Assembly: GCA_025056255.1 (NCBI GenBank)
Contig: JANWVT010000003.1
Span: forward strand, 124,001-188,000
Length of the DNA: 64,000 nt
From: Bernardetiaceae bacterium
GTDB lineage: Bacteria > Bacteroidota > Bacteroidia > Cytophagales > Thermoflexibacteraceae
Reading direction: 5' to 3'
The notes under the pieces were generated by a model. It was not told the origin of the DNA. It saw nothing but the letters and a program-made list of their open reading frames with translations, and searched no databases. A program made the translations under genes and the position numbers. This document shows positions 37,201-48,500 of the stretch, piece by piece. Every line of letters begins with the position of its first letter. The first letter of the stretch is position 1.

Positions 37201-40200
37201 CAACGATGTACAAGCCGTATTTGCTACTCGTACTCTTGGATTGATGATAGATGTTCCTGCGGGGATATTATCTACCAGTAAAACATTCGTATTAAAAGGC
37301 AATATATTGAGCCTGTCCCATATGTTATCACCGTTCCAGTCTACGTCGTAAGTAGCGCTTGGAGTCATGGAGGCAGCCAGCAAGTGAATAGTTATTCTGC
37401 CTGCTGTTGGTGAACAAAGAAATGCGCTTTCATCTTGCACATTGGTGATAACAGGGATGAGGCAAGAGGAATATACCGTAAATTTCAGCGGCGTAGTAGT
37501 AAATGTAACGGGAGCAGCTGTAGTATAGGGGGGTTTTATTGGAAGTGTAGGCACTAATACCCAAGGGCTGCTAGAACTGTGAATACTAGAAGTCGCATTA
37601 GCCGTGCCCCCTACATTGCTAAAAGTCAAATGAGTAGTAGTATAAGGTGAGTTGATAGTCCACATGCCAGCAGCAATATTAGAAGCTGTGATGGCGGGCG
37701 TAATGGTGTTGCTAAAAGAGACCTCTGTATTGCCGGCTGTATTGGCAAGCGTAACAAGGCGCACTGCTGTTGCATCGCCTACGGGGAATACAACGCTAGT
37801 GCCTGCCCCCTGACGGATGAATTTACCGCTGCCGTTAGTATATACCCAACTGGTGGCAAAAGTGCCTGTTAACTGGTTGGCTACAATAGGGTTGCTTAAT
37901 ACAAGGTCATAGTTGCCCAGTTGGAGGATGCCGTTGAACAGGCGCAACTGATCGTTGACAGCAGTACTGGCTTGTAAAGACTTAATACCCCCTCCCATAA
38001 TTTCTAAAATAGCATAACTGCTAAGCGAGCCAAACACTTGTTGGTTAGCGCCACTATACCGCACAATAGCATCGCCCGTAGCACTGTAGCCCCCCACTTG
38101 ATTAATAGCTCCTTTTAGTTCCAGTACTTGTTGTTTTCCTAGACTTGGAGTACTGGTAATTCCAGAGGTAAGTGCAGCACCTAATAAATTGCCATGTACT
38201 AATACTGTGGCATTTCCTACCCCTAAATTTAAAGTTGCACCATATAAATTGTTAAGAACTAAGTTGCCATTGACAACCACACTCGAACCATCGTCAAGTG
38301 TCCATTCAGTGCTAGCAGTAAAATTATCCAGTTGAATAGTGTTGGCAGAAATAAATCCTGCAACTGCTGAGCGATTGCCTCGAATGGTGAGCACGTCGTA
38401 GTTAGCGGCAGCCACATCCGCTGCTCCATTGGTATAAATGAAGTTGTTGGGTATGATGCCCAACTGCAGGTTGGCAATGGTGGGAGTGCTCACACCTTCA
38501 TAAAAAACTGTTCCGTAATTAATTAACGTCCCTACACCTTGCAAATGACCATCGGAACCAATGGTAAACAGCGAGCCATAGTTTTCCAGTATTGCTGTAA
38601 CATCCAAGAAGGATTGGAATATGCAATTGAAATTGCCTATTACCTGCGTGTTGCCCAGTATACTGACATTACTATTAAATTTAATGGTTCCAGATGTCCC
38701 CTGTATCAAGTGGGGGATTAAGCCAGTGTTGGGAAGGACAATAGCTACATCGGCAGATAGGTTGATACCAACACCATTATTGCTAATATGACCTGTTATA
38801 GTTATAGGAGCACCTGGGGGCAAGATGCGATTGCCTGTTCCACTTACCTGCAAAGTGGGATAGTTGCGAACAGGCAAATTGTAAGTAGTTGAGCCATCAA
38901 AAATAACCGTATTACTTGCCACCGTAAAAAAATCCCCCGTAAGCGGACCAATAAGCGCTGCTGTTGTTCCATTGTTAGCTATGAGCTTGCCTGTACCTCC
39001 GTGGTTGAACACATTGGTTAGAGAATGCGTACTTGTACCCAGATTGAATGTACCACCTAAGAAAATAGTAGGAACGGTTACATTAAAACTCAACATGTTC
39101 AACTCTCCGTTGGCAGCAATAGTTAACGTATCAATTAAAATAGTAGCATCTGCATTAATGACGTGATTGCTCTGAATAACAATGTTGGCTCCCGGGTGAG
39201 GTACTGTGCCACCTACCCATGTAGCAGGAGTGCTCCAGTTTCCTGATTGTGCTGAGGTAAACAGAGTAGGCAAAGAAGCTGAAAAAGGTGATGTATTTCC
39301 GACAAGACTGGTTGCTTTGGCAGTATATCGTGTACTTCCTGAAAAAGTACCTGTTAATATCCAAGTTGTGCCTGAAACATATGCTGTGCCAACAAACTGG
39401 CGCCCTTGATTAGTAGAGCCAGTTTGAGGACTGTCCATAAACACCTCTACAATATCGCCCGGTTCGCAAGTACCTGAAATTACGGTAGGAGTCAGACTAG
39501 TAATAGAAGGTGCTGCTTTGTTGCCATTAGAGCCAGATTGCAAGAAAATACCGCCGGCAATATTTCCATAGATGCGGTTGATTCGGATGCTATTATTCTG
39601 ACTGCCACCCAAAATTTCTACTCCCCAAGAGGCATTATTAGCAATAATGTTTCTGCCTGCAAAGGAAGCATTTCCTATTTGGTTCCCAATGGAAGCATCG
39701 TTGATTAATATGCCGCTGCCACCATTAGGTAAAGGCGTAATACTATCAGCAGCAACACCTATGTAGTTCCCAATTATTTGGTTGTTATTAGAAGGTATAA
39801 AACCATCTATACGTATGCCGTGATTTTCTGCGCCGCCAATCACGTTGCGGTCTGCAGGATTCATGCCACCGATAGTATTGTTAGAACTGGATTGTATCAC
39901 CAAACATCCGCTTGTAGAAGCAGGAAAAGGTGCTGTTCCTGCTGCATTCACACCAATATGATTACCTTGTATAAAGTGCCCCGAGCCAAATAACCATAAA
40001 GCAGCCAAACCATTTGATACACTTTGGGCAATAGACAACCCCCTAACCGTTACAGGTTGTGTGCCTGTTAACTGCAAAGTGCTACCCATTGCTGGCTCTC
40101 GTATTTGTATGGCAATAGTGGCAGGCGTAATTAATGTAGCAGGAGCAGAGCCAAACGCTGAGTAACCGTCTATAATGCTGCCATCTGTTACGTTGGGCGG

Positions 40201-43200
40201 CATATTCGGGTGGGATTGTATTGTCCACACGCCAGCGCTATAATTGGGGTCGGAAGTAGGAATGCTAAAATCAATATAATTTCTTCCTGCAAGTGAGTTA
40301 GCATCTGCAACTACTTGCCAAAAACTTTCTGAACCAGTAGCATTCGTATTTTGCACTCGCAAAGCCCATAGTGGATTAGCTGGTACAGTAGCTAATGTTG
40401 CTGTATTACTGTTAGGACTTGAATCGGAAGCAGTGGAGCCTGTTCCTTCTTCAAAGCGCCAAAATGCCTGTGCACCGTTGTCCGTTATGGTGCCCATATC
40501 TACTAGAATTTGGGCGGCAGTTCTGGCAGTGTTAAAAATGCGCACCTCATCTATTTGTCCTTTGAATCGCCAACCCCAGGAGAAGGTTGAGCCAATACTC
40601 ACGTAGCGTGTGCCGGGTGTGCGAGAGGTAGTAGCACTGTTTACCAAAACGCCATTGATAAACAAACGGAGCGTGGTACCGTCGTAAGTACCGGCAACAT
40701 GCGTCCACTGATTGATAGGAGCAATATTGCCAAGACCGGAGAATACCTGGTCGCGGTTGCCATCTTCACCGAAGCTAAATACCACTTGTCCGTCTGGAGC
40801 AAGCTCGAGGGCATAGCCATTGATACCACTTAAATAGTCTCCTAAGGTGGAAACAATGCCGCCCCCCCATGCAGCAGGTTTTATCCATGCCGACATAGTA
40901 GCATTTGGCAAACTGATAGGGGCACTAGTAGCATGGTCATCTATCCCATCAAAGTACATACCTCTGTTGCCAAGTGGCTGTGAAACTGACAAGGGAGAAA
41001 AACCTGTTACAGCCAATTCTTGGTCGGTTCCCGAAAAAGGGATGAGGGCTTGGTAAGTGTTGGTAAAAGGATAAGTAGTAGGCTGCACATTCCAAGAGCC
41101 ATTGTAAAGTGCCATCTCCGATACACCCCACAGCGGCGTGCCACCTTGCGGGTCTTCAATCAACACATGGGTATTGGTTGTAAAATTATTGATAAACCAT
41201 GCCCCTACGCTGCCCGTTGGCAGTCCCGGAGAGGGGGTGCCGAAGCGCGCACTCGAGCCTGCTAATGCCGCTGCCAACCTAACGGGTTGATAATTTGTAT
41301 TGTTCCCTACTGGAAAGAGCAAATTACTACCTGCTGTTCCTTGAATGAATCTCCCCGAACCATTTGTATTTACCCAGCCGCTACTACTTGCCGTCAGATT
41401 AGTCGGTGTGCCGTTATAGGTCAAGTCAAAATTACCTAATTCCAATGTACCATTAAGTAGATTTAGTTTATGCTCTACTTCACTGTTGCCCAGTAGCATT
41501 TTGGCACCGCCATTGTCAATAGTCAGTTCTACGTAATCGGAAGAAGCAAACACCTGTTGTGCTCCTACCCGATTATAAATAACATGGCTGGTGTTGCCTG
41601 AACCTAACACAATGAAGTTATCTACCTCATTCACAGCACCTTGTAACTCTAAGGTATGGTTATAACCCGCCATATTATGCGTAATGGTACTTGTACCATT
41701 AGGGTTGGTTAGGTCACCTGTGATGCGTACATGTACATCGCTTCCGGGTAAAAAGTTAAAGTTGGCATTGTTGATAATACTTAGGCTTGCTGCCTCTATA
41801 TCTCCATCAATATTCTTAGAAACAGGAGTTGGGTGATTTTCGCCATCTAGCACCAGATTAGCATAACTGCCCCCAGAAGGCACAAAAATACGTTGTGGAT
41901 TTGCTGAGCGATAGTAAATTGTACTGGTTGGGTTAAGATTGACCGCTCCATTAAAAGTGTTGGAAAACAGCGTGTTGTGTTGCTCTAAGTAAAGATGACT
42001 ATTGCTACCCATTTGCAAATTAGCACTGCCTTCAATATTGCTGAACAGAGCTGTCTGCAAATTATTGAGGATAAACGTGCCATCCGTCAGCCTTAGAAAG
42101 GAAGCGGGGGTTCCAGAAGCAGGAGAAAAAATAAGCAACCCAGAGGCGTATACTGCTGCTCCGCCAGATTTGTTTACTTCCAGCACCCATCGCGCATTGC
42201 CATTCAATGTAAAACTTGCGCCATAATTCAACGAACTATTCATGTAACCACTGAACAAGAGTCTACTGGTACCAACACCGCTCAGCACTCCCGTTCCGCC
42301 GTTTACCATGGTGCAGTTGCCAGTAATTTCAAGCGTACCGATTTCAGCAGGGTTACTGCCCCCATAAGGAGTAAAAAGCGCATCATTAGGAGCTACACTC
42401 ATTTCAAAATGGTTGGTTTTGAGCGTGTAGTTGCCCAAACTCGCCACAGATAGCCCCATAGGGAAAGATAGATTGCGCGTTCTAACAACAGAAAAAGTAT
42501 TCAGTACTTCAAAATTGGCATTAAACGCCATGTAGGTGTTCTGATTGCTACAGTTCCAAATCAGATTGCCAAACTGTTGTCCAGCCCATCCACCGGGCAT
42601 GAAAAAGCTGGCACCTGTCACAATACAATTGGAGAGCATTCCCCATGTTGCAGTAGGGATATTTCCTCCATCTATCTGATGTTCATAGGTTGCAGAGGCA
42701 ACATTGCTGAACTCTAAACCTGTTAGCGAGCCGTTCACGGTGCCACCGCTGTTGCGCAATGTATTGTTAACAATCAACTTGGCTTCGGAGTCATTGGCAT
42801 TCAAGGTTGCTCCGCCGCTAACGGTGCTAATCAAACCGTTGATAGTCAGCGTATTGCCCGGCGTAGTGGCATCCAATGTTAGTGATGTGTTACTACCTGC
42901 CACAGACAAGTTGCCGTTAATTACATAACTTCCAACTCCTACTGGAAACTGCATGAGCTTATTGCCACTGCTCACTATTACCGAAGGATAGGGTTGGGGA
43001 ATGGGTTCTGTTCCTAATCGCACTGGGATAGTGCCATTGCCACCTTCAAATACTACTGCCACCAATGGGTTGCTGCTATCCAAGTTGTTTACAGCCACCA
43101 CACTGTTGCTAACCGGTACATATCCAAATCGTAGGGTAGCAGTAACAGTAATAATACCGCCCGTCTTAATTTCAGCAATCTGATTGGCAGGCTGAACTTG

Positions 43201-45450
43201 CAAGAATAAATCGCCATTATTTTGTAGCTCAATAATGTTATTCAGTCCAATGTCACTTGCAGCAGTAACATCGGCACGATGACGAAGGATAACTACAATG
43301 TTATTCTGCCCAGCAGGATTGCAACCACAATCGGTAATGCCGCCGTCTAACGACCAGTTGCCATTTGCATTCCACACCGCATTGCCTATGGTAGTATAAG
43401 GAGCCGATAGTGCCCATGTAAGCGAAAAAGGAGAAGAGTTATTAGAAGCATCCCTTGCTGTGGCTGTAATGCGGCTGCCCGGTGGGAAGGTGCCGGTATA
43501 AGTCCAGTTGCCCATTAAATCTGCTATTACAGTGGCTACGTAAATGCTCCCCTGATGCGCAAATCCACATATAGGTGGATTACTTCTGAAAATTTCGATA
43601 ACGTCGTAAGGAGCGGCAGTACCAGCCACCGATGTTAAACTTGCCGATACAATCACAGGCGCTGCTTTGTTCATATTGGCATTGACGCCTCCCAGAACAA
43701 TGCCGCCGCTTGTATTGCAATAGATGGAGTTGCCCGAAATTAAGTTACCACTGTTAATTCCCAAGTTAGATATATCAATACCTACACCATTGTATGCTAT
43801 CACATTGCTCTGTCCTGCTGCGGTACCGCCAATAACATTATTGATGGAACCTGCTTTAATTTCTATGCCCGTAGTATTTCCCAAATTAAGTGTGCCAGAA
43901 ATATCAGTGCCTATGTAGTTACCTCTAACAATTTGGTTGTCGCCTGCCAACAGTTGGATGCCAACAGAACTATGTCCGCCAATTATGTTACCTTGTCCGG
44001 GCGCACTACCTCCTACAACGATATTGACTGCACCACCTCCTAAAACAATCCCGATAGTTTGAGAAAAACTTGCCGATGTACCTGCTGCATCCGTACCAAT
44101 TAAATTACCGCGAATTACAGAGCCATTACTCATGAAAATGCGGATGTTTTGTGTATTAGCAGAAACAATATTGTTTACAATCTGTACATTATTAGCAAAA
44201 CTTACTTCAATACCTGTATTGTTGCTTTGTGCAATATTGCCAGTTTTGTCTAACCCTATAATGTTGTGGGAAATGATGCTACCAGTGGCGCCTGAGAGCA
44301 CGTAAATGCCAACAGCATTATCACTGATTACATTGCCTTTGCCTTGTGTACCTATTTTTAAATTAGCTGCGTTGGCAATAATACCAGCAGGCATAGAACC
44401 AGATGAAAAGCCATAGATTTCCATGCCGTAAATTTCACTTCCTGCTCCACCTGGGTCTATGGCTAAGCCCACTGCATCGGGCGGCGGATTAAGGGCTGCT
44501 CCATTCAACTCGATAAGAGAAGTAGCAGACCAACCCAACTGAGAAGTACCCTCTAAAATTATTCGTGTGTTAACAGTAGGTAAGGCGGTTGTAGTCAAGT
44601 GAATAGTCCAAGAAGGAGGCGAAGGAATACTGAAATCCAAAAAGTTAACATCAGCATTTAGATTAGCATCAGTAATAGCTTGTCGTAAACTTCCTACACC
44701 AGAGTCGTTAATGTTGACAGTGCGAATAGCTCTAATAGCATCGCTTGTTTCTGTGGTATTGTTTGTACCCAAATCTCCATTGTTGCCAATGCTGCCGCCA
44801 TCAATGATGGTTTGTCCAAAAGCCTCGTCAAAATTATACAATGCCATTGTATTGCCATCTGCTGTGGGAGTAGGTGCAGGCGTAAAACTGGCAGTATATC
44901 GCACCACATTGGACAAGTGTACGCCATCTATCTGCCCTTTGAAAAAATTACTACCTGTACCTATGTTATCTGCCCCAATGCGCAACGGTTCGAGCGATAC
45001 AGACACTAATCCAATGCCTGTGAACTGCTCTACCAACGTACCATTGACAAAAAATTTAACACCATTAATAGCATTTGTAAACGAAACCGCCACATGATAC
45101 CAACGGTTCACGTCAGTAATATAATCGCCAGCAGTAGTGTAAGTGGTCAAGCCGAATATCACCAAAAGTAACTTACCTCCATCTGTAACACCAAACTGAT
45201 ACCCACTTGGCAAAGTGGAGCGCTTGCTAATAATAGTTTGAATGGCTGAGCCCGTAGGAATTTCGCTGAGTTTCACCCATGCTTCAAAAGTAAAGTCTAA
45301 GGTAAAGTTAAGACTTGCATGGTAGGGAACTTGAATAAATTGATTCCCATTGAAATATATGCCTCTTGTGCCACCGGGTTGCTGCGCCCCGACCTCGGCA
45401 ATGAGCAACAACAAAAAAATGATAAACAGCAAGCGTAGATACGGTTTCAT
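34207..45450 (-). CDS. Giant T9SS-secreted mosaic protein (LamG, beta-helix, LRR, Ig-like; 3747 aa)
   Basis: Starts at the ATG at 45450 with signal peptide LLFIIFLLLLIAEVGAQ. Approximate order: LamG domain (~20-215, RGIYFNGNQFIQVPYHASLN); a SLRQAITDAN linker and right-handed beta-helix with many N-N-I-I/G-N-x-I-G turns (~250-590); a long beta-rich region with Nx(W/F)S-type strands and a FPVGN cap (to ~1480); a second LamG (~1494-1690, GMYFDGIDDHATSAPISL); a second beta-helix and G8-like segment (GNWSTPATWVGGTVPHPGAN); two LRR blocks (~2950-3040 and ~3140-3390) with Ig-like domains between and after; and a C-terminal T9SS sorting domain (LQLFPNPAGDRLTLKG ... SGIYLLCCQ). Predicted surface or secreted adhesin or glycan binder. 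It is a single frame without stops over 11.2 kb. Confidence 0.88.
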   Translation of the reverse strand: MKPYLRLLFIIFLLLLIAEVGAQQPGGTRGIYFNGNQFIQVPYHASLNFTLDFTFEAWVKLSEIPTGSAIQTIISKRSTLPSGYQFGVTDGGKLLLVIFGLTTYTTAGDYITDVNRWYHVAVSFTNAINGVKFFVNGTLVEQFTGIGLVSVSLEPLRIGADNIGTGSNFFKGQIDGVHLSNVVRYTASFTPAPTPTADGNTMALYNFDEAFGQTIIDGGSIGNNGDLGTNNTTETSDAIRAIRTVNINDSGVGSLRQAITDANLNADVNFLDFSIPSPPSWTIHLTTTALPTVNTRIILEGTSQLGWSATSLIELNGAALNPPPDAVGLAIDPGGAGSEIYGMEIYGFSSGSMPAGIIANAANLKIGTQGKGNVISDNAVGIYVLSGATGSIISHNIIGLDKTGNIAQSNNTGIEVSFANNVQIVNNIVSANTQNIRIFMSNGSVIRGNLIGTDAAGTSASFSQTIGIVLGGGAVNIVVGGSAPGQGNIIGGHSSVGIQLLAGDNQIVRGNYIGTDISGTLNLGNTTGIEIKAGSINNVIGGTAAGQSNVIAYNGVGIDISNLGINSGNLISGNSIYCNTSGGIVLGGVNANMNKAAPVIVSASLTSVAGTAAPYDVIEIFRSNPPICGFAHQGSIYVATVIADLMGNWTYTGTFPPGSRITATARDASNNSSPFSLTWALSAPYTTIGNAVWNANGNWSLDGGITDCGCNPAGQNNIVVILRHRADVTAASDIGLNNIIELQNNGDLFLQVQPANQIAEIKTGGIITVTATLRFGYVPVSNSVVAVNNLDSSNPLVAVVFEGGNGTIPVRLGTEPIPQPYPSVIVSSGNKLMQFPVGVGSYVINGNLSVAGSNTSLTLDATTPGNTLTINGLISTVSGGATLNANDSEAKLIVNNTLRNSGGTVNGSLTGLEFSNVASATYEHQIDGGNIPTATWGMLSNCIVTGASFFMPGGWAGQQFGNLIWNCSNQNTYMAFNANFEVLNTFSVVRTRNLSFPMGLSVASLGNYTLKTNHFEMSVAPNDALFTPYGGSNPAEIGTLEITGNCTMVNGGTGVLSGVGTSRLLFSGYMNSSLNYGASFTLNGNARWVLEVNKSGGAAVYASGLLIFSPASGTPASFLRLTDGTFILNNLQTALFSNIEGSANLQMGSNSHLYLEQHNTLFSNTFNGAVNLNPTSTIYYRSANPQRIFVPSGGSYANLVLDGENHPTPVSKNIDGDIEAASLSIINNANFNFLPGSDVHVRITGDLTNPNGTSTITHNMAGYNHTLELQGAVNEVDNFIVLGSGNTSHVIYNRVGAQQVFASSDYVELTIDNGGAKMLLGNSEVEHKLNLLNGTLELGNFDLTYNGTPTNLTASSSGWVNTNGSGRFIQGTAGSNLLFPVGNNTNYQPVRLAAALAGSSARFGTPSPGLPTGSVGAWFINNFTTNTHVLIEDPQGGTPLWGVSEMALYNGSWNVQPTTYPFTNTYQALIPFSGTDQELAVTGFSPLSVSQPLGNRGMYFDGIDDHATSAPISLPNATMSAWIKPAAWGGGIVSTLGDYLSGINGYALELAPDGQVVFSFGEDGNRDQVFSGLGNIAPINQWTHVAGTYDGTTLRLFINGVLVNSATTSRTPGTRYVSIGSTFSWGWRFKGQIDEVRIFNTARTAAQILVDMGTITDNGAQAFWRFEEGTGSTASDSSPNSNTATLATVPANPLWALRVQNTNATGSESFWQVVADANSLAGRNYIDFSIPTSDPNYSAGVWTIQSHPNMPPNVTDGSIIDGYSAFGSAPATLITPATIAIQIREPAMGSTLQLTGTQPVTVRGLSIAQSVSNGLAALWLFGSGHFIQGNHIGVNAAGTAPFPASTSGCLVIQSSSNNTIGGMNPADRNVIGGAENHGIRIDGFIPSNNNQIIGNYIGVAADSITPLPNGGSGILINDASIGNQIGNASFAGRNIIANNASWGVEILGGSQNNSIRINRIYGNIAGGIFLQSGSNGNKAAPSITSLTPTVISGTCEPGDIVEVFMDSPQTGSTNQGRQFVGTAYVSGTTWILTGTFSGSTRYTAKATSLVGNTSPFSASLPTLFTSAQSGNWSTPATWVGGTVPHPGANIVIQSNHVINADATILIDTLTIAANGELNMLSFNVTVPTIFLGGTFNLGTSTHSLTNVFNHGGTGKLIANNGTTAALIGPLTGDFFTVASNTVIFDGSTTYNLPVRNYPTLQVSGTGNRILPPGAPITITGHISNNGVGINLSADVAIVLPNTGLIPHLIQGTSGTIKFNSNVSILGNTQVIGNFNCIFQSFLDVTAILENYGSLFTIGSDGHLQGVGTLINYGTVFYEGVSTPTIANLQLGIIPNNFIYTNGAADVAAANYDVLTIRGNRSAVAGFISANTIQLDNFTASTEWTLDDGSSVVVNGNLVLNNLYGATLNLGVGNATVLVHGNLLGAALTSGITSTPSLGKQQVLELKGAINQVGGYSATGDAIVRYSGANQQVFGSLSSYAILEIMGGGIKSLQASTAVNDQLRLFNGILQLGNYDLVLSNPIVANQLTGTFATSWVYTNGSGKFIRQGAGTSVVFPVGDATAVRLVTLANTAGNTEVSFSNTITPAITASNIAAGMWTINSPYTTTHLTFSNVGGTANATSSIHSSSSPWVLVPTLPIKPPYTTAAPVTFTTTPLKFTVYSSCLIPVITNVQDESAFLCSPTAGRITIHLLAASMTPSATYDVDWNGDNIWDRLNILPFNTNVLLVDNIPAGTSIINPRVRVANTACTSLPFPFIKLISGGKPIVASATITAPTSCVKPDGKLSLRITNGVINGFYHVDLNNDDINEFVNLPLQTDTTLVLTGIAEDTPLSAIKVTYALSNCASTVLLLNQTMPQVSRPAANLTVTGDTEADPDEILTISVSNIQADVSYRLMVDTTQIGPAKSGSVGSTLVFNTNPLQRNTTFRILAKHIHSGCEIELEQRISVQVYYEVSDSLILVALYNSANGRNWQPGWDLYKPVRTWHGVSVRKGRVTALNLKGKGLAGLINPVLQLARLRVLDVSENQLEFDAFEGVLPVLRGRGVSVAFAPQAPINEEQTITEFETKTITLQTTAKGRQNTYQWFKDNRLIAGATGAALTLRRLTVQDSGFYYCEVRHPDAPGLVILRRRIRLNVLQYMRSQTDSLILVELYRRLDGDNWTNRFDFPNPVATWYGIQTANGRVTRINLSNNNLKGEIPDIFIEMRGAGILDSLEYLNFSHNKISGRIPKSLSSHPKLTYLDLSYNLLEGEIPTHIGEFGELRTLWLSGNRFTRLPHEIGNLSKLVNLLLDNNQIEEIPEQIGQLRNLQVLRIGGNRLRTVPQSIVGTFGSLRVLNLADNSIESLPPAFNNLPDGIEQLLLHNNRLPDVPLSIADRPRLQLLTIYGNLMDFGTIEPLMIRFRNRRSTAQVIYAPQALIGTAAELTVEHGQPFTLTIQTGGTNNRYRWLKDDAVVRSNSSTPEYTVSRSQADDTGRYWVEVTNSHAPDLTLTSFVTQVRVICSAAVAFAIRAQGNTEICGNEAFNTVLQVMGMEDAVEFRWMRNGSILSGVQGRNFTPSTAGRYRAMVRTQGVNCFHVSSNEIEIRQINNVNVVLTVAQGGRLFAQATGNFVPQRYEWFRNGQFVAATTANEFVAEQPGSYTVSLITTSGCRFNSAAVSLDNGTIVGIEDWPAVIPLQLFPNPAGDRLTLKGNLLKVESCRMINLLGQTVPVLIERQQPNEWLFNISGMTSGIYLLCCQTNQGEIWMKWIKE

Positions 45451-45520
45451 ATACCAAAGGTTTCCGACTATACGAGGCAGCAAAGTTGATGCTATAATAT
45501 GTAAATATACAAAATATCTG

Positions 45521-48500
45521 TTATCTTACAATTAAAAATCTAAGTACATATTGCTGCCCTTTGTAAAAAGTTTGCAATGTGTAATAGCCTGATGCCAAAC
45601 CTTTTAAATCGAACGGCTCTACGCCTGCATCAGTAGCTAACGACCACTGAGCGATTGTTCTGCCAGTAACATCTGTCAGTTGCAAAACAGCACCTTGCAT
45701 GCGCTCCCACTGGATAAATACGTAGTCGTGTGCTGGATTAGGAAATAGTTTCAGCCTTGTTGACAAATAGTTAGTATCGGGGGCAGCAGCAACAATTTCA
45801 ACTGGTCGGCTAAGCCATTCGGTGAAAGGTCCTGCATTGTTATGGAAACCCCACGCCCTTACGCGCAAGCGAATAGCTGCTGTTGCTAATTCTTGTGGCA
45901 GCACAAACCATTCCGATGTTACAAAAGTATGAACAACAATATTTTCGCTACCTATTAGTTGAATTTGCACCTCGTAACGGTTGATATTACCTTGCTCAGG
46001 GCGCTGCCAGCTAACATTAGTACCTATTATTTGCAAGTTACGAGGAGCGCTAATTGGCTGTAGGTGCACTTGCAAACTAACCGCTGCTGTAGCAACAGCT
46101 ACCACGTTCCCTGTTCCGGCAGTAAACAGCAATCCATCTGTACCAACAAATTCCGCAAAAGGCTGATATACCATTTGTGCCATTTCTCGTAGTGCATAGC
46201 GCTTTCCCGCCACTACCTTTTCATTGCCAATATGCAATGTACCATGAGATGGCAGCGAAACAATTTGAACAAAATCGGGTAACTGGTTGCCATAGTCGTA
46301 ATGGCGGATGAAGTCGTCAGCGCTAAATGCAAGGCTTTGGTTTTCGAATGTTTCTTTGCTAAATGAATGTACTTGTGGCAATATAAGAGGGGAAACTGTA
46401 AGCCGTACGGTTGCTGGTAAAGAATAATCTACGCCATCGGAAGCAGCCCACCTAAAACTGTCAGCCTGTGGCTGAGCGGGATTATGCGGCTTATAACTCA
46501 ATTCGTTGAGCTGTGCTACCGTTAAATAGGTAGGTTCTTCCAACGGTATTTGCCGGAAGAATAATTGTCCAAATTGTGGCAAGGAAAGAATGCGCACTTG
46601 TTCTATGGAGTCATTGTCGGCATCATAATAACTTGCTATAAAATGACGAGAGTCAAATACTATGTTGCCTGTTCCTGCTCGAGAAAAATCTTGCACAGTA
46701 GGTGGCGTATTCCATACATCAACGGTAAAGGCAGCCCACTCCTCTGCCCATTCGGTACCATCGTAGGCATTCCAAGAATAGCGTTTGGTACCTGTTTCTC
46801 GCGTGGGCTGGAAACGAATCACAGTGGTACTATCTAAGGGGAGGAGCATTCCTGAGTTGATAGGGCGACTGTTGCGCACCCATTGATTAGGTTGTACGTC
46901 GCCTATCAGCCGAATAGCAACTGGTAAATCGCCATCGGCATCTGAAAAAACAGCCAGCCAATCCGAATAAGTCAAATGTAAGGTTTGCCGCCAATGCATG
47001 CGCTTGCTCCATGCTTTTACCTGAGGAGGAGTGTTCCAAACTTGTATGCGAACTGTTGCAGGTGCGCTCCAATCTGCCCCGTCGGAAGCTTGCCATACAA
47101 AGCTGTCTTTGCCCGTAAAACCTTCAGCAGGTTGGTAAGCCAAGTTGGCAATGGCTTGCCGGTATAATGCTACAGGCACGTCTGTTAGTGGACGCTCATT
47201 CAGCATCAGCCGTCCGTTTGCTGGCAATTGCACAATGCGCAGCATTGAAAGCGAGTCATTTTCTATGTCGCTGTAAAGCGCGTCGAAAAAGGCAATGCTA
47301 AATACAAAACGACTCCCCGATTTAACGCGAATGTGAGCATCCACAACAGACGGAGCATCGTTCACTGGTAGTATCTTAATGTTAAACTTCTGCACAGCCC
47401 CCCTTCTGCCATTGCTAACTATGATGGTAACACTTGTTTTGCCAAAACGATTAGGGGCGGGGCTAATCATAAGACGGCGATTAGCATTGCTGCCTATCCA
47501 GCGAAATGCATGAGGAGGTAAGAGCGCATAGTCATCGGCAAAAACATGAATAGAAAGCAATTCGTCAGATAGCTCGCCGTAGTGAATCCGCACTGGAACC
47601 AATACAGGCGTATCTTCAAGCGTTTCTACATCGGCAATAGGGTCAATTGTAGGAATAGGCAAGATAGGCTCTGGACGCTTCACTACCCGCAAGTTCACCA
47701 TGGCAGGAGTAGCGGCAAAATCGGTTCCATCTGAGGCTGACCACTGAAAACTGTCTGTACCTAAAAAATCCAAGTTAGGTTGATATGCCAACAAGTGAAT
47801 TTGAGCAGCAGGAATGACCATATGGAGCGTTACAGGTGCACCATTGAACCACAACTGCCCATTAGCAGGCAAGCTCATGATTTTGATACTTGCCAGAGGT
47901 GAATTTTCTACATCGGCATAGTGGCTGCTAAATTGCAAAGCAGTAAAGTATCGCAAAGTATTCTCCCAAACATCTACTGAAAAGTGGCTAACAGTTGGTA
48001 AGTCATTTACAGGCGTAACCGTAACTTGGAAAATGCGAGTAGCGGTTATAGTGCCATCAGTAGCTGTAATAGTAATTTGTGCTGTACCATGCTGATTGGG
48101 CAGCGGCGTAATGTGCAATTGGCGAGCAGCACCTGTGCCCATCCAAACCAAATTGCTATTGGGAATAAGGGCAGCATTGTTGCTGCTCACAGTAATGGTT
48201 AGCAAGGTTTCAGGCAGTACCCCGTAGGTAATATGCACTGGCACGCTAACAGCCACGTCCTCAGGAGTAGTTACGTCTGCAATAGGGGCAATAGCAGGAG
48301 GGTTGTTGCAAATTTCTATATCTTGTTCTATTGTGCAGCCATTGCGCTGATAGCGAAAGCGATAAGTTCCGGGCGTAGTAAACAACCGCGTTGTGGTAGT
48401 GCTGCTGTTGTCTAACCATTCAAATCCGTTGTAAATAGGAGTAAACGCCCAAGCCTGCGCTACTATGTCGCTGCTAAGGCTTTGGTTGTTCATTCCCGGC

